DNA of 64,000 nucleotides, from positions 806,001 through 870,000 of the forward strand of contig NZ_FNTA01000004.1 in the NCBI RefSeq assembly GCF_900105055.1, written 5' to 3'. Below the pieces are notes generated by a model that had not been told where the DNA came from, made no database searches, and saw nothing but the letters and a program-made list of their open reading frames with translations. Both the position numbers and the translations under genes were made by a program. Numbering within the stretch: position 1 is the stretch's first letter; the number at the start of each line of letters is the position of its first letter. Below, one piece after another: positions 56,121 to 64,000 of this stretch. This stretch comes from Amycolatopsis lurida (lineage in GTDB: Bacteria > Actinomycetota > Actinomycetes > Mycobacteriales > Pseudonocardiaceae).

Positions 56121-56867
56121 ATGGCAGGACAGGCTCCGAGCAGCTGGACGCGATGCTTCCATCCGGCACCGTCGGCCGGGATGCGGCTCCTCGCCTTCCC
56201 GCACGCGGGCGGATCGGCGAGCGCGTACCGCGCGTTTTCGGCTGCCCTCTCGCCCACGATCGAGGTGCACACCGCCCAGTACCCGGGAAGACAGGACCGG
56301 ATGGGCGAGCCGGTCATCGACGACATCCACGTCCTGGCCGAGCGACTGGTGGACGTCGCCGCCGCGCTCCCGGAACCCTTCGCCCTCTTCGGGCACAGCA
56401 TGGGCGCGATCGTCGGCTTCGAGGTCGCCCGGCGGCTCGAAGCACGCGGGATCGTTCCGGCGGCGCTGTTCGTCTCGGCCCGCCGTGGTCCCGATATCCA
56501 GAAGGAGAAGTCGCACCACCTCGCCGACGACGACACCTTCCTCGACGAGGTCAGCCGTCTCGGCGGCACGGACCCCACGATCTTCGCCGACCCGGACATC
56601 CGCGCGCTCACGTTGCCCGCGCTGCGCGGCGACTACAAGGCCGTCGAGACCTATCGCTACCGGCCCGGCCCCGACGTGAGCTGCCCGGTCGTGGCGCTCG
56701 CCGGGAACGCGGACCCGGTCCTGCATCTGCCGGACGTCGAAAACTGGCGCGAGCACACCACCGGCTCGTTCGAGATGGAGGTGTTCGAGGGCGGGCACTT
56801 CTTCCTCGAAGACAACCTCGACGCCGTCGTCGCGCGCATCCTCGGCAAGCTGACCGTCAGTCCCTGA
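56121..56867 (+). CDS. Type II thioesterase
   Basis: The 248-residue alpha/beta hydrolase has the type II thioesterase pattern of NRPS/PKS systems: LLAFPHAGGSASAYRAF, YPGRQDRMGEP, nucleophile Ser93 in FGHSMGA, Asp in VVALAGNADP and His in FEGGHFF. It removes stalled acyl groups from carrier proteins. No NRPS or PKS is in the window. ATG 56121 (GGGGGAT upstream) is used. Its 3' end overlaps that of the LAL regulator by 11 bp. Confidence 0.9.
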   Translation: MAGQAPSSWTRCFHPAPSAGMRLLAFPHAGGSASAYRAFSAALSPTIEVHTAQYPGRQDRMGEPVIDDIHVLAERLVDVAAALPEPFALFGHSMGAIVGFEVARRLEARGIVPAALFVSARRGPDIQKEKSHHLADDDTFLDEVSRLGGTDPTIFADPDIRALTLPALRGDYKAVETYRYRPGPDVSCPVVALAGNADPVLHLPDVENWREHTTGSFEMEVFEGGHFFLEDNLDAVVARILGKLTVSP

Positions 56868-59568
56868 GGCCTTCCCTGCTCGCCCACGCGACGACCTCGG
56901 TCCGGTTCGCCAGGCCCAGTTTGGCCAGGATGCTCCGGACGTGGCTTTCCACCGTACGTTCGGAAAGCACGAGCTTCTCGGCGATCCGGCGATTGCTCAG
57001 CGCGTCGGCGAGCAGGGCGACGATCTCGCGTTCCCGTCCGGTGAGCGGGTCGGCGGCGCGGCGGCCGGCGCGGATCCGGTCGAGCAGCGCCCCGGCCCGC
57101 GCGAGTGGTCCCGGCATGGCCAGTCGCCGGAACTCGGCGAGCGCGTCGCGCGCGATCCCTTGCGCGCGAACGAGATCGCCCCGGGCGACCAGTGTTTCGG
57201 CGAGCAGCAACCTCGCCTGGGCGACACCGGGACGGGCACCGATGCCTTCGTTGACGGCGATCGTTCGCTCGTACAACCGCACAGCCTCATCGTGGCGGCC
57301 CAGGACGGCGTTCAGCCGGGCAGGCTGCTCCAGCGTCGAGCCGGTGCAGAAGACGCCGGCGCCGCCTGCCGCGATCGGCCGCACTTCTTCGAGGCGCCGC
57401 AACAGGTATTCCGCCATGTCGGTGTCGTGGAAGGCCTCGACCAGCGGTACGAGGTTGGGCAGCGCGCCAGTGGTGTGCAAGGCGAACTCCGGGCTCCGCA
57501 CCAGCGGGACCAGCTGCTCGTACCGCACCCGAGCCTCGTCGAGGTCGCCCATGAGCAGGCTCAGCAACGGCCGTGAGACCAGGGTGACCGGCAGATGCGG
57601 AGCCCGCTCCAGCAGGCTCGCGTAATCCCCGCGGAGATCCCCGGGATCACCCGTGAGAAGCACGAGCTGGGTACGGAAGGCATAAGACATTCCTTTCGCG
57701 GAGAAGTCGTCCGCGAGTTCGGTGTTCGCCAGTTCCTCCGCCGCGAGGTCGAGTGCGCGTGCCTCGGCCAGGTCTCCGCGCAACGCCAGCACCGAACAGC
57801 GCAGCCGCAGGTCGTGCCAGCGGACCAGCGGCAGTCTCGTCAGCCGTGCCAGTGTCGTCACCGCGACGAGTTCGTCGTCGACGAGCGCCATCCGCCCGTC
57901 CTCCAGGGCCGCGTCGATCCGCCATTTGTGGCCCCACAAGGAAACCAGCGGCTGCCCGGTCCGCGTCCCCAGTTCGGCCGCCAGCGCTCCGAGCCGGAGC
58001 CTTTCGGGTAACGGCAGCTTTTCCGGCGCGACCTTCATCCGGGCACGGACGGCGTCGACCAGTGCTTCGGGATCACCTGACTCCTCAGCGAGCGCGAAGG
58101 CCTCGTCGGCGAGCTTTCCCGCCTCGGCGAACCGGCCGTAATCGGCTTCCACCGACGCGCTGTGCGCCAGCAGACGTGCCCGCGTCGTCCGGTCGACGCC
58201 GTCCATGGCGAGCGCGCGGGCGGCGAGATCACGGATCCCCGGCAGGAGATCCGGCGCCGCGACATCGCGGACCACCAGCGCCGCGCGGGCGAGCAGCCCT
58301 GCGTCGGCGGCGCGCCGGGCGTGGTCGAGACTCCGCGCGAACCGGCCGGTCCGGTACTCGGCGACGGCGAGGTCGAGCAGCAGGCCGGCACGGTCCACTT
58401 CGGACAGTCCGGCCTTCGCCCTGGCGTCCAGCGCGATCGCGAGAAAGCGCGCGGCCTCGTCGAAGGCCAGCGCCCGGTTCGCTTCCGCGGCCGCGATCGC
58501 CGCCCACTCCGCCGTCTTCTCCGGCGCGGACGCCGAGCGCAGCCAGTGACCCGCGACCGTCCCGGCGAGCGCGGCATCGCGCCGGGCGTGTTCTTCGAGC
58601 GCGGCCGCGACCCGGCCGTGCGACGTCTCCCGCTCGGTTTGCCCCAGATCCGCGTAAATCCCGTCGCGGACGACGGCGTGCGCGAACCGCCCCTCGCGCA
58701 GCACCCCGGCCTTCGCGGCTTGATCGAGCCCGTCGGCCACCTCCCCGAGTGGCAGACCGGATACCTCGGCGAGCAGGGCGGCTTCGACGTCCTCGCCGAT
58801 CACCGCCGCGATGGCGAGCAGCCGCCGCACCGAGGGCGCGAGGGCCGCCACTGTGGCACGCACGAGGTGGCCGAGTTCCGATCCGCCCGCCGAACGCGCG
58901 ATCGCGCCGAGATAGAGCGGATTCCCGCCGGAACGGCGATACGCCTCGCGTATTTCCTCCTCCGCCAGCCCGCTGAGGAGCCTCCGGGCCTCGGGCTCGA
59001 CCAACGGCGGCAGCGAGATGCCTCGCGCGCCCGGACGGCGCAGGAGATCCGGCAGGGCCGCGTCCAGCGCGGGCGTGTGCCCGGTGTCCCGATGCGTCGC
59101 GATCACGGCCAGCTTCGAGCGCCGCAATTCCCCCGCAAGATGCCGCAGAAGACGCAAGGACGCTTCGTCGGCCCAGTGCAGATCCTCCAGGACGACGACC
59201 AGGCCCGACGGTTCGGCGGCGGCCACCAACGCGTCCGACGCGGCGGCGACCAGGCGGAACCGTGCGGCCTGGACGTCGGCCACGCCCTCGGCCTCGGCGA
59301 AAGCGGCCGTCACGGCCGAATCGACCGACGGCAGCGCCTCGACGACGCGCCGCCACGGCCACAACGGCGGTGCTCCCGGATCGTCGGCGCACCGGCCCCA
59401 AACGACGGCGGTCGCGTCGGACACGGCCTCTTCGACCAGCCGGGTCTTACCGATCCCGGGCGACCCCGAGACGAGGACGAGCCCGCCGGAACCCGCGGCG
59501 GCGTCGGCGAGCCTGCCACGCAGACTCGCCAGTTCGGCCGCCCGGCCCACGAACGGTTCCCGGTTCAC
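56857..59568 (-). CDS. LAL-type LuxR family ATP-binding regulator
   Basis: A 903-residue LAL regulator: AAA+/STAND ATPase at the N-terminus (residues 5-300; Walker A VSGSPGIGKTRLVEE, Walker B GLVVVLEDLHWAD), a long helical repeat region (about 330-800) and a C-terminal LuxR HTH (about 835-900: LTGREREIVALLADALSNRRIAEKLVLSERTVESHVRSILAKLGLANRTEVV). LAL proteins often activate antibiotic clusters. The GTG 59568 is preceded at 6 nt by GATACT and not by a Shine-Dalgarno, so it is probably leaderless. It is divergent from the plus-strand pair at 59680 and convergent with the thioesterase. Confidence 0.9.
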   Translation of the reverse strand: MNREPFVGRAAELASLRGRLADAAAGSGGLVLVSGSPGIGKTRLVEEAVSDATAVVWGRCADDPGAPPLWPWRRVVEALPSVDSAVTAAFAEAEGVADVQAARFRLVAAASDALVAAAEPSGLVVVLEDLHWADEASLRLLRHLAGELRRSKLAVIATHRDTGHTPALDAALPDLLRRPGARGISLPPLVEPEARRLLSGLAEEEIREAYRRSGGNPLYLGAIARSAGGSELGHLVRATVAALAPSVRRLLAIAAVIGEDVEAALLAEVSGLPLGEVADGLDQAAKAGVLREGRFAHAVVRDGIYADLGQTERETSHGRVAAALEEHARRDAALAGTVAGHWLRSASAPEKTAEWAAIAAAEANRALAFDEAARFLAIALDARAKAGLSEVDRAGLLLDLAVAEYRTGRFARSLDHARRAADAGLLARAALVVRDVAAPDLLPGIRDLAARALAMDGVDRTTRARLLAHSASVEADYGRFAEAGKLADEAFALAEESGDPEALVDAVRARMKVAPEKLPLPERLRLGALAAELGTRTGQPLVSLWGHKWRIDAALEDGRMALVDDELVAVTTLARLTRLPLVRWHDLRLRCSVLALRGDLAEARALDLAAEELANTELADDFSAKGMSYAFRTQLVLLTGDPGDLRGDYASLLERAPHLPVTLVSRPLLSLLMGDLDEARVRYEQLVPLVRSPEFALHTTGALPNLVPLVEAFHDTDMAEYLLRRLEEVRPIAAGGAGVFCTGSTLEQPARLNAVLGRHDEAVRLYERTIAVNEGIGARPGVAQARLLLAETLVARGDLVRAQGIARDALAEFRRLAMPGPLARAGALLDRIRAGRRAADPLTGREREIVALLADALSNRRIAEKLVLSERTVESHVRSILAKLGLANRTEVVAWASREGLRD

Positions 59569-59679
59569 GAAAGGAGTATCGCTCCGCGGGCCCCATTCCG
59601 TACCGCACTGCGTACTGGCACTGATGTCCGGCGGCGGCCGAGGGCGCAGAGTCGGCGTGTCCGACGGAAAGGAAAGCCC

Positions 59680-60276
59680 ATGTACGCCACCGTCCACCAG
59701 TTCCGGCGTTCGCACGCCGACGAGTCCGCGGGCTGGGGTCACGCCCTCGCCGCCGAACTCCACCCCGGCACGGGATCGCCGGGGACCTGCACTCTCGCCC
59801 AGGTCGGCGGCCTGACCGGTCTCGTCGTCGCGTTGTGGCGCGACCGCGGGTCCGCGCTAGCCGCTGCCGACCGTCGCACTCCCGGCACCTTCGACGTCCG
59901 GGTCTTCGAGGTCTCCGACGTCGAAGGCGGCCCGGCCGAGCCCAGGATCGCGCAGGCGACCTGGTTCGACCGGCCGCTGACCCCGGACCAGGCCGACGCC
60001 GCGCGGTTCGGCGGGCGCGAACGGATCCGGCCCGCGGTCCGGGGACTCGACGGGGTCGGCGGCTTCTACGTCCTGACCGCCGAAGACCGGTCCATGCTCG
60101 TCCTCGGCTTCACCGAGTCGATCGAAGTGATGGAAGCCGTCCAGAAGGCGATCATGAGCACGGAACTGCTGCCCGGCGAGGACCCCGCGCTGCTGCCGGG
60201 CCCGGACCGGATCGACGTCCACCGCGTGCTCCATACGTCCCTGCCCTCGCTCGGCCTGGTGGGTGAGCCGCGATGA
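59680..60276 (+). CDS. Hypothetical protein, 198 aa
   Basis: I do not recognise the family. The protein has a possible duplicated ferredoxin-like layout (YATVHQFRRSHADESAGWGHALAAEL; QATWFDRPLTPDQADAARFGGRERI; GFYVLTAEDRSMLVLGFTES), as in ABM-like dimeric folds. ATG 59680 has AAAGGAAAG upstream. It overlaps the YceI gene by 4 bp (ATGA), so the two form a coupled operon divergent from the LAL regulator, which may control it. Confidence 0.72.
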   Translation: MYATVHQFRRSHADESAGWGHALAAELHPGTGSPGTCTLAQVGGLTGLVVALWRDRGSALAAADRRTPGTFDVRVFEVSDVEGGPAEPRIAQATWFDRPLTPDQADAARFGGRERIRPAVRGLDGVGGFYVLTAEDRSMLVLGFTESIEVMEAVQKAIMSTELLPGEDPALLPGPDRIDVHRVLHTSLPSLGLVGEPR

Positions 60277-60785
60277 CCGCCGGGACGTCCGCGCGTGTCG
60301 GCACCTGGACCGTGCTCGCCGACCGGACCTCGGCCACGTTCACCGTCCGGAACTTCGGCTTCCGCGTGGTCCACGGCTCGATCCCGGTCAGCCTGGGTTC
60401 GGTGCGGGTCTCCGCGGACGGCGTCACTGCCGTCGAGGCCGCGCTGGACCTCGACGGCATCGACACCGGTAACGCCAAACGCGACGCCGACCTGCGCAAA
60501 CCCGGACTGCTGGCGATCGACGCGCAGCCCGTCCTGACCTTCGCGGCCGACCGGGTCGAAGGCGGGCCGGGCGAGTGGTCGGCCCACGGTTCCCTCGGTG
60601 CACGAGGCGAGACTTGCCCTCTGACGGTGACCGCGACCGGACCGGCGGACAACGGCGACGGCACCTGGCGGGTGGTCGCCGGCGCCGTCTTCGACCGGCG
60701 GGCGATCGGTCTCCGCGCACCGAGGTTCCTGATCGGCAGGGAGATCACGATCGCGCTCGACGTCGTCCTCGCTCCGCCTGGGTGA
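60273..60785 (+). CDS. YceI family protein
   Basis: The 170-residue protein matches the YceI lipocalin-like fold: GTWTVLADRTSATFTVRNFGFRVVHGSI, AALDLDGIDTGNAKRDADLRKPGLLAIDAQPVLTF and GRWSVKG-like GEWSAHGSLGARG. These proteins bind isoprenoids or similar lipids. There is no signal peptide, unlike E. coli YceI. It is translated by ATGA coupling from the upstream gene. The stop touches the stop of the convergent DUF6292 gene (60785/60786). Confidence 0.87.
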   Translation: MTAGTSARVGTWTVLADRTSATFTVRNFGFRVVHGSIPVSLGSVRVSADGVTAVEAALDLDGIDTGNAKRDADLRKPGLLAIDAQPVLTFAADRVEGGPGEWSAHGSLGARGETCPLTVTATGPADNGDGTWRVVAGAVFDRRAIGLRAPRFLIGREITIALDVVLAPPG

Positions 60786-61217
60786 TCAGGCCCAGGCGGA
60801 AAGTTCCTTGGCGAGCGCGGACGGCCCGCAGGCGGTGCGCAACGTCGGCGCGCCGGGCCAGCAGTCCTGGTGTTCGCCGGTGCGGAGGCTTTCGGTGAAC
60901 CTGGCGACCAGCCTCGGCTGCGACGCCACCGTCCGGCCGCCGAGGTAGGCGACGACGACGTGGTGATCGTCGCCCGAATGCGTCGCCACGGCGGCCGACC
61001 AGCCATGCTCCTCGTGCCACATCAGGTCCACGTCGCGCTCGGGGAAGCCGGGAAGACGCCAGTTCAGCCGCATCCGGGCGGTGACCGGACCGGCGAGGTC
61101 GACCGTGCACGCGTCCCTCCGTATCCCCAGTGCCGCGGCCACGTCCTCCAGGTAGGCGTTCAGCCTGGTCTTGAGCTCCAGACCTGCTTCCGTGGGCGCG
61201 GGGGTCGAGGTGGTCAC
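60786..61217 (-). CDS. DUF6292 family protein
   Basis: The 143-residue protein (RLNAYLEDVAAALGIRRDACTVDLAGPVTARMRLNWRLPGFPERDVDLMWHEEHGWSAAV) fits DUF6292, a family mostly of Pseudonocardiales with no assigned role. The ATG at 61217 lies in GTG-rich context with weak Shine-Dalgarno. It is convergent with YceI. Confidence 0.7.
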   Translation of the reverse strand: MTTSTPAPTEAGLELKTRLNAYLEDVAAALGIRRDACTVDLAGPVTARMRLNWRLPGFPERDVDLMWHEEHGWSAAVATHSGDDHHVVVAYLGGRTVASQPRLVARFTESLRTGEHQDCWPGAPTLRTACGPSALAKELSAWA

Positions 61218-61317
61218 GGTCCCTCATCTTCCTGTCACTTTGAGTTGGCGTGACGGGAATTACCCACCCCGGAGCGGCTTCACACCCTCATTTCGTCACA
61301 CCACGGTTTCGGTTCGC

Positions 61318-61761
61318 TCAAGCCGTGGCTTCGATGACGCGGGTCAGTGCCTTGTGGAGCACCTCCAGCTCGGAGACCTCCATCCCGAGCTTCTCCACGA
61401 CGCGGTACGGGATTTTTTCCGCTTCCGCGCGCAACGCGCGACCGGATTCCGTCAACTCGACCGTCAGCAGCCGCTCGTCCTCGGAACTGCGCCTGCGCGT
61501 GACGTAACCGATCGTCTCCAGGCGCTTGAGCAACGGTGACAGCGTCGCCGGCTCGGCACGCAGGGCGACACTCAGCTCCTTGACGGCCTGCGGGCCCCGC
61601 TCCCACAACGCCAGCATGACCAGGTACTGCGGATGGGTGAGCCCATGGGGTTCCAGCAGCGGACGGTAGATGGCGATTACGCTGCGCGACGCGACCGACA
61701 GCGCGAAACACACCTGACGCTCCAGCGCGAGCGGATCCTCGCCCAGATCGATCGACTTCAT
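61318..61761 (-). CDS. MarR family regulator (OhrR-like)
   Basis: The 147-residue protein has a MarR winged HTH: LALERQVCFALSVASRSVIAIYRPLLEPHGLTHPQYLVMLALWERGPQAVKELSVALRAEPATLSPLLKRLETIGYVTRRRSSEDERLLTVELTESG. A single N-terminal Cys (Cys17 in QVCFAL) matches the reactive Cys position of OhrR peroxide sensors, so it may be redox-sensitive. ATG 61761 has GGAGGG 7 nt upstream and is preferred over 61782. An exact operator-like dyad lies in the divergent promoter with the DUF5313 gene. Confidence 0.85.
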   Translation of the reverse strand: MKSIDLGEDPLALERQVCFALSVASRSVIAIYRPLLEPHGLTHPQYLVMLALWERGPQAVKELSVALRAEPATLSPLLKRLETIGYVTRRRSSEDERLLTVELTESGRALRAEAEKIPYRVVEKLGMEVSELEVLHKALTRVIEATA

Positions 61762-61818
61762 CTCCGGTCCCTCCGAGTTCATGCCGCCGATCCTAGTCGT
61801 CACACTAATGTTTAGCGT

Positions 61819-61831
61819 ACTAATCATTAGT
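61819..61831. promoter_or_regulatory. Candidate MarR operator
   Basis: ACTAATCATTAGT is a perfect 13-bp dyad, flanked by GT and GTAC on either side, between marR (start 61761) and the DUF5313 gene (start 61866). A weaker copy (ACTAATGTTTAGC) lies 15 bp upstream at 61804-61816. Low-GC sequence in this position is typical of MarR sites. Confidence 0.65.
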
Positions 61832-61865
61832 GTACTGTGAGAGCATCGACGGAAGGAGTCGCCCG

Positions 61866-62258
61866 ATGCCCCGCAAGCGCCCGGACGTGTTCCGGTGGCT
61901 GTGGTACTCGCTCGGCGGCAGGCTGCCCGAGCGCTACCACGACTGGATCCTCCACGACGCGACCACGGGAACCTGGCGCTGGCGGCACGTCGCCCGCAGC
62001 ACGGTGATGATCGCTCCGCTCTGCGCCGTGTGGCTGCTCCTGCCCGGCCCGCTCACCCTGCGGCTGGCGATCGTGCTGATGGCCGCCCTCGTCGCGTACT
62101 TCTACTCGATGGCCTACATGGAGGAGAGCATCGAGCACCGGCTCGCCAAGAACGGCTTCCCGCCGGGCACCGGCCGCCGGACGCGCGCGGAGGCCGTCGC
62201 GGTCGCGGAAGCCGAGGTGACCGAGCGATACCTCGCGCGGTACCGGAACCAACCCTGA
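61866..62258 (+). CDS. DUF5313 family membrane protein
   Basis: The 130-residue protein has two hydrophobic segments (about residues 43-60 and 63-80), a preceding RWLWYSLGGRLPERYHDWILHDATTG signature and a charged C-terminus; this is the DUF5313 pattern. The role is unknown. ATG 61866 has AAGGAG 7 nt upstream and is preferred over ATG 61830, which would lie inside the MarR operator region. It is the likely target of the divergent MarR regulator. Confidence 0.82.
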   Translation: MPRKRPDVFRWLWYSLGGRLPERYHDWILHDATTGTWRWRHVARSTVMIAPLCAVWLLLPGPLTLRLAIVLMAALVAYFYSMAYMEESIEHRLAKNGFPPGTGRRTRAEAVAVAEAEVTERYLARYRNQP

Positions 62259-62368
62259 TCCCTTCGTCACGGTGCCCGTCTCCGCCGCGACACCCGGCAT
62301 AGTCGGCACCCCTGCGGAAGCCGCCCGCGACCAGGACGGATGAGCCGTCGCGGCTAGAGTGCGCGGTG

Positions 62369-63310
62369 ATGAGACGCAAGGTCCGCCCGCCGCTCCCGCC
62401 CCGTCACGGGCTCGATCCCGCGAGGCTCAAGATGCCCGCCGAGGGGCCGTGGACAACGTTGCGCGAGCACCTCGTCGAGCGGCTCCCCCGGGTCGCGCCC
62501 GAGCGGATCGAGGAGATGCTCCGGGAGGAGCGCATCGTCGGGCTCGACGGGCCGCTCGGCGTCGATTCCCCGTTCGTGCCGGATTCGTTCATCTGGTTCC
62601 ATCGCGACCTGCCCGACGAGGTCGACGTGCCGTTCGAGGTCTCCGTCGTGCACCGCGACGAGCATTTCCTGATCGCCGACAAACCGCATTTCCTCGCGAC
62701 GATCCCGCGTGGGCGGCACATCCTGCAGACCGCGCTGGTCCGTCTGCGCCGCGAGTTCGACCTTCCGCAGCTGACTCCGGCGCACCGGCTCGACCGGGTC
62801 ACCGCGGGGCTCATCCTGTTCGTGATCACCCCCGAAGTCCGCGGCAAGTACCAGACGATGTTCCGGGATCGCCTGGTGCACAAGGAATACGAGGCGATCG
62901 CCCGGTACGACCCGAAGGTCGTGCTGCCCCGCGAGATCAGCAGCCGCATCGTCAAGGAACGCGGGGTCATCGCCGCGCAGGAGGTCGACGGGCGGCCCAA
63001 CGCCGAAACCCGCGTCGAACTCATCGAGCACCGCGACGGCCTCGGCCGGTACCGCCTGATCCCCGCGACCGGCCGCACCCACCAGCTCAGGTTGCACATG
63101 AGCGGACTCGGGTTGCCGATCCTCGGCGACGACTTCTACCCGGAGCTGACCGAGACCCCGCTCGACGACTTCACCGAACCCTTGCAGCTGCTGGCGAAGG
63201 TCCTCGAGTTCACCGATCCGGTCACCGGGGAGCGCCGCCGGTTCGAGAGCAGGCAGACGCTCCAGGCGTGGACGGACCTCCACGCGTGGCGCCGCGGGCC
63301 CTTGCCGTGA
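62369..63310 (+). CDS. RluA-type pseudouridine synthase
   Basis: The 313-residue protein is a pseudouridine synthase of the RluA type: HRDEHFLIADKPHFL, the catalytic Asp in TPAHRLDRVTAGLI, the VHKEYEAI motif and PATGRTHQLRLHMSGLGLPILGDDFYP. An N-terminal S4-like part (about residues 25-70) is degenerate. It isomerises uridine in rRNA or tRNA. ATG 62369 and GTG 62366 are both possible; a TAGAGT hexamer 8 nt upstream suggests a leaderless mRNA. It is convergent with the next gene. Confidence 0.88.
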   Translation: MRRKVRPPLPPRHGLDPARLKMPAEGPWTTLREHLVERLPRVAPERIEEMLREERIVGLDGPLGVDSPFVPDSFIWFHRDLPDEVDVPFEVSVVHRDEHFLIADKPHFLATIPRGRHILQTALVRLRREFDLPQLTPAHRLDRVTAGLILFVITPEVRGKYQTMFRDRLVHKEYEAIARYDPKVVLPREISSRIVKERGVIAAQEVDGRPNAETRVELIEHRDGLGRYRLIPATGRTHQLRLHMSGLGLPILGDDFYPELTETPLDDFTEPLQLLAKVLEFTDPVTGERRRFESRQTLQAWTDLHAWRRGPLP

Positions 63311-63351
63311 AGGCCTCCTTACCTACCCTGAAGGTAGTGAAGGAGGCCTTC
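63309..63351. terminator. Inverted repeat between convergent genes
   Basis: Twelve-bp perfect arms GAAGGCCTCCTT (63309-63320) and AAGGAGGCCTTC (63340-63351), with a further five paired bases (CTACC/GGTAG) inside after a two-base mismatch and a loop of five. The arm starts in the RluA stop codon. It is the fourth palindrome of this sort in the window. Confidence 0.72.
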
Positions 63352-63364
63352 CCAGACTTAGGGC

Positions 63365-63970
63365 TTACTTACGCCAGAACTTGATCCCGCTCCACGTCAC
63401 CTTGACCGGCCCGGCGCCGCTCGCCGTCCGATAGGCACCGAACTTGTCGTAGTAGCTCCCGCCGCTGCTGCTCACGGTCTGCTTCAGCGAGCCGTTGATG
63501 TACACCTTGTGGGTGCTCCCGACCTGGTGCACGGTGTTGACCCGCACGGACGTGCCGACGGTCGCCCCGCTCCCCAGGGTGTCCCCGCCGTGGACGGCGT
63601 AGAGCCGCCCGCCGCGTTCGACCGCGAGCATGAAGTACGGCCCGGCGGTCGGCGCGTCACGGAAGGTCTGTTTCAGGCTGATCCGGGTGCCCGCCATACT
63701 GGTGATCCGGAACGATCCCTCGAACTGCCTGGTCCCGCCGGTGTAGGTCACGTAGCGCCGTTCCGCGCGCTGATCCCCGCTTCCGGTGGAGCAGGTCAAT
63801 TCGAAGTTCAGCCCGTCGACGGTGCCACAGCCGCGCTCCTGGACGTTGAACGACGGGTTCTCCGCCGTCCACGGCCCGGTGCCGACCTGGGCGCTCGCCG
63901 GCATCGCCGACGCGATCAGGCCGAGCACGGCCGCCGCGACCACCCCGGCGGTCCGAAGTCGTCTCCGCAT
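63365..63970 (-). CDS. Secreted jelly-roll-like hypothetical protein
   Basis: The 201-residue protein has a clear signal peptide (residues 1-28, MRRRLRTAGVVAAAVLGLIASAMPASA) and a mature all-beta domain with two Cys (CGTVDG, ELTCST) likely to form a disulphide, and repeated aromatic strands (GPYFMLAVERGGRLYAVHGGDTLG, HKVYINGSLKQTV, YDKFGAYRT). This resembles concanavalin-A-like polysaccharide-lyase or lectin folds, but I cannot assign a family. ATG 63970 has a strong GGAGG just upstream. Confidence 0.78.
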   Translation of the reverse strand: MRRRLRTAGVVAAAVLGLIASAMPASAQVGTGPWTAENPSFNVQERGCGTVDGLNFELTCSTGSGDQRAERRYVTYTGGTRQFEGSFRITSMAGTRISLKQTFRDAPTAGPYFMLAVERGGRLYAVHGGDTLGSGATVGTSVRVNTVHQVGSTHKVYINGSLKQTVSSSGGSYYDKFGAYRTASGAGPVKVTWSGIKFWRK

Positions 63971-64000
63971 CCTGCCTCCTGCACACTCAGGGCGGCGGTG

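Overview
The window is high-GC DNA with GTG/TTG starts, strong GGAGG ribosome binding sites mixed with leaderless starts, and a gene set typical of filamentous actinobacteria: an SsgA-like sporulation protein, an F420-dependent glucose-6-phosphate dehydrogenase, an HTH/NB-ARC/TPR regulator, a LAL-type LuxR regulator, a 13E12-type DUF222/HNH gene and DUF6292/DUF6010/DUF5313 proteins. The best guess is Pseudonocardiales, probably Amycolatopsis; this is inference, as no rRNA or other marker is present. No complete tRNA, CRISPR array, prophage or insertion sequence was found.

Layout. 1-5 kb: ssgA-like gene, then a minus-strand run (zinc alcohol dehydrogenase, CBS protein, an unrecognised protein, DIP1984 protein, fgd). 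5-11 kb: VOC, GNAT and EamA genes, an HTH/NB-ARC/TPR regulator, a 21-bp inverted repeat array and a P450. 11-20 kb: diguanylate cyclase, PAP2 phosphatase, a CseBC-like two-component system with a lipoprotein, a DD-peptidase-like secreted protein, RNase HI, DNA polymerase IV with a LexA box, and a GlxA regulator. 20-28 kb: MFS pump, three tandem heptapeptide-sized ORFs, a second paralogous diguanylate cyclase, a GT39-like membrane protein, and a DUF222/HNH gene followed by 1.1 kb of repeats. 28-36 kb: a single-chain 1829-residue acyl-CoA carboxylase, a BFN protein and cytochrome oxidase subunit I. 36-46 kb: a degenerate acyltransferase, LysR/YeiH pair, transporters, MocR, Crp/Fnr and a secreted sialidase. 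46-53 kb: flavodoxin and nitric oxide synthase, a CobW GTPase, a second 21-bp array, and split NHEJ ligase/polymerase genes. 53-64 kb: DHA2 pump, LLM oxidoreductase, type II thioesterase, LAL regulator, YceI, MarR/DUF5313, RluA-type pseudouridine synthase and a secreted protein.

Functionally the region is a chromosomal mixture of housekeeping functions (CtaD, RNase HI, RluA, carboxylase), DNA repair, transporters each paired with a regulator, and isolated secondary-metabolism-type genes (P450, TEII, AT remnant, LAL) with no biosynthetic cluster.

The most unusual content is non-canonical. Three tandem micro-ORFs on the minus strand (22261-22424) encode M(R/Q)DNNW(T), each behind a near-perfect Shine-Dalgarno, and differences between the two closest copies are synonymous. 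A fourth micro-ORF (MRDREM) with a downstream 13-bp hairpin precedes an EamA transporter and faces a TPR regulator. Two loci carry three exact 21-bp units followed by three inverted 21-bp units. Strong palindromes sit beside gene 3' ends at four places.
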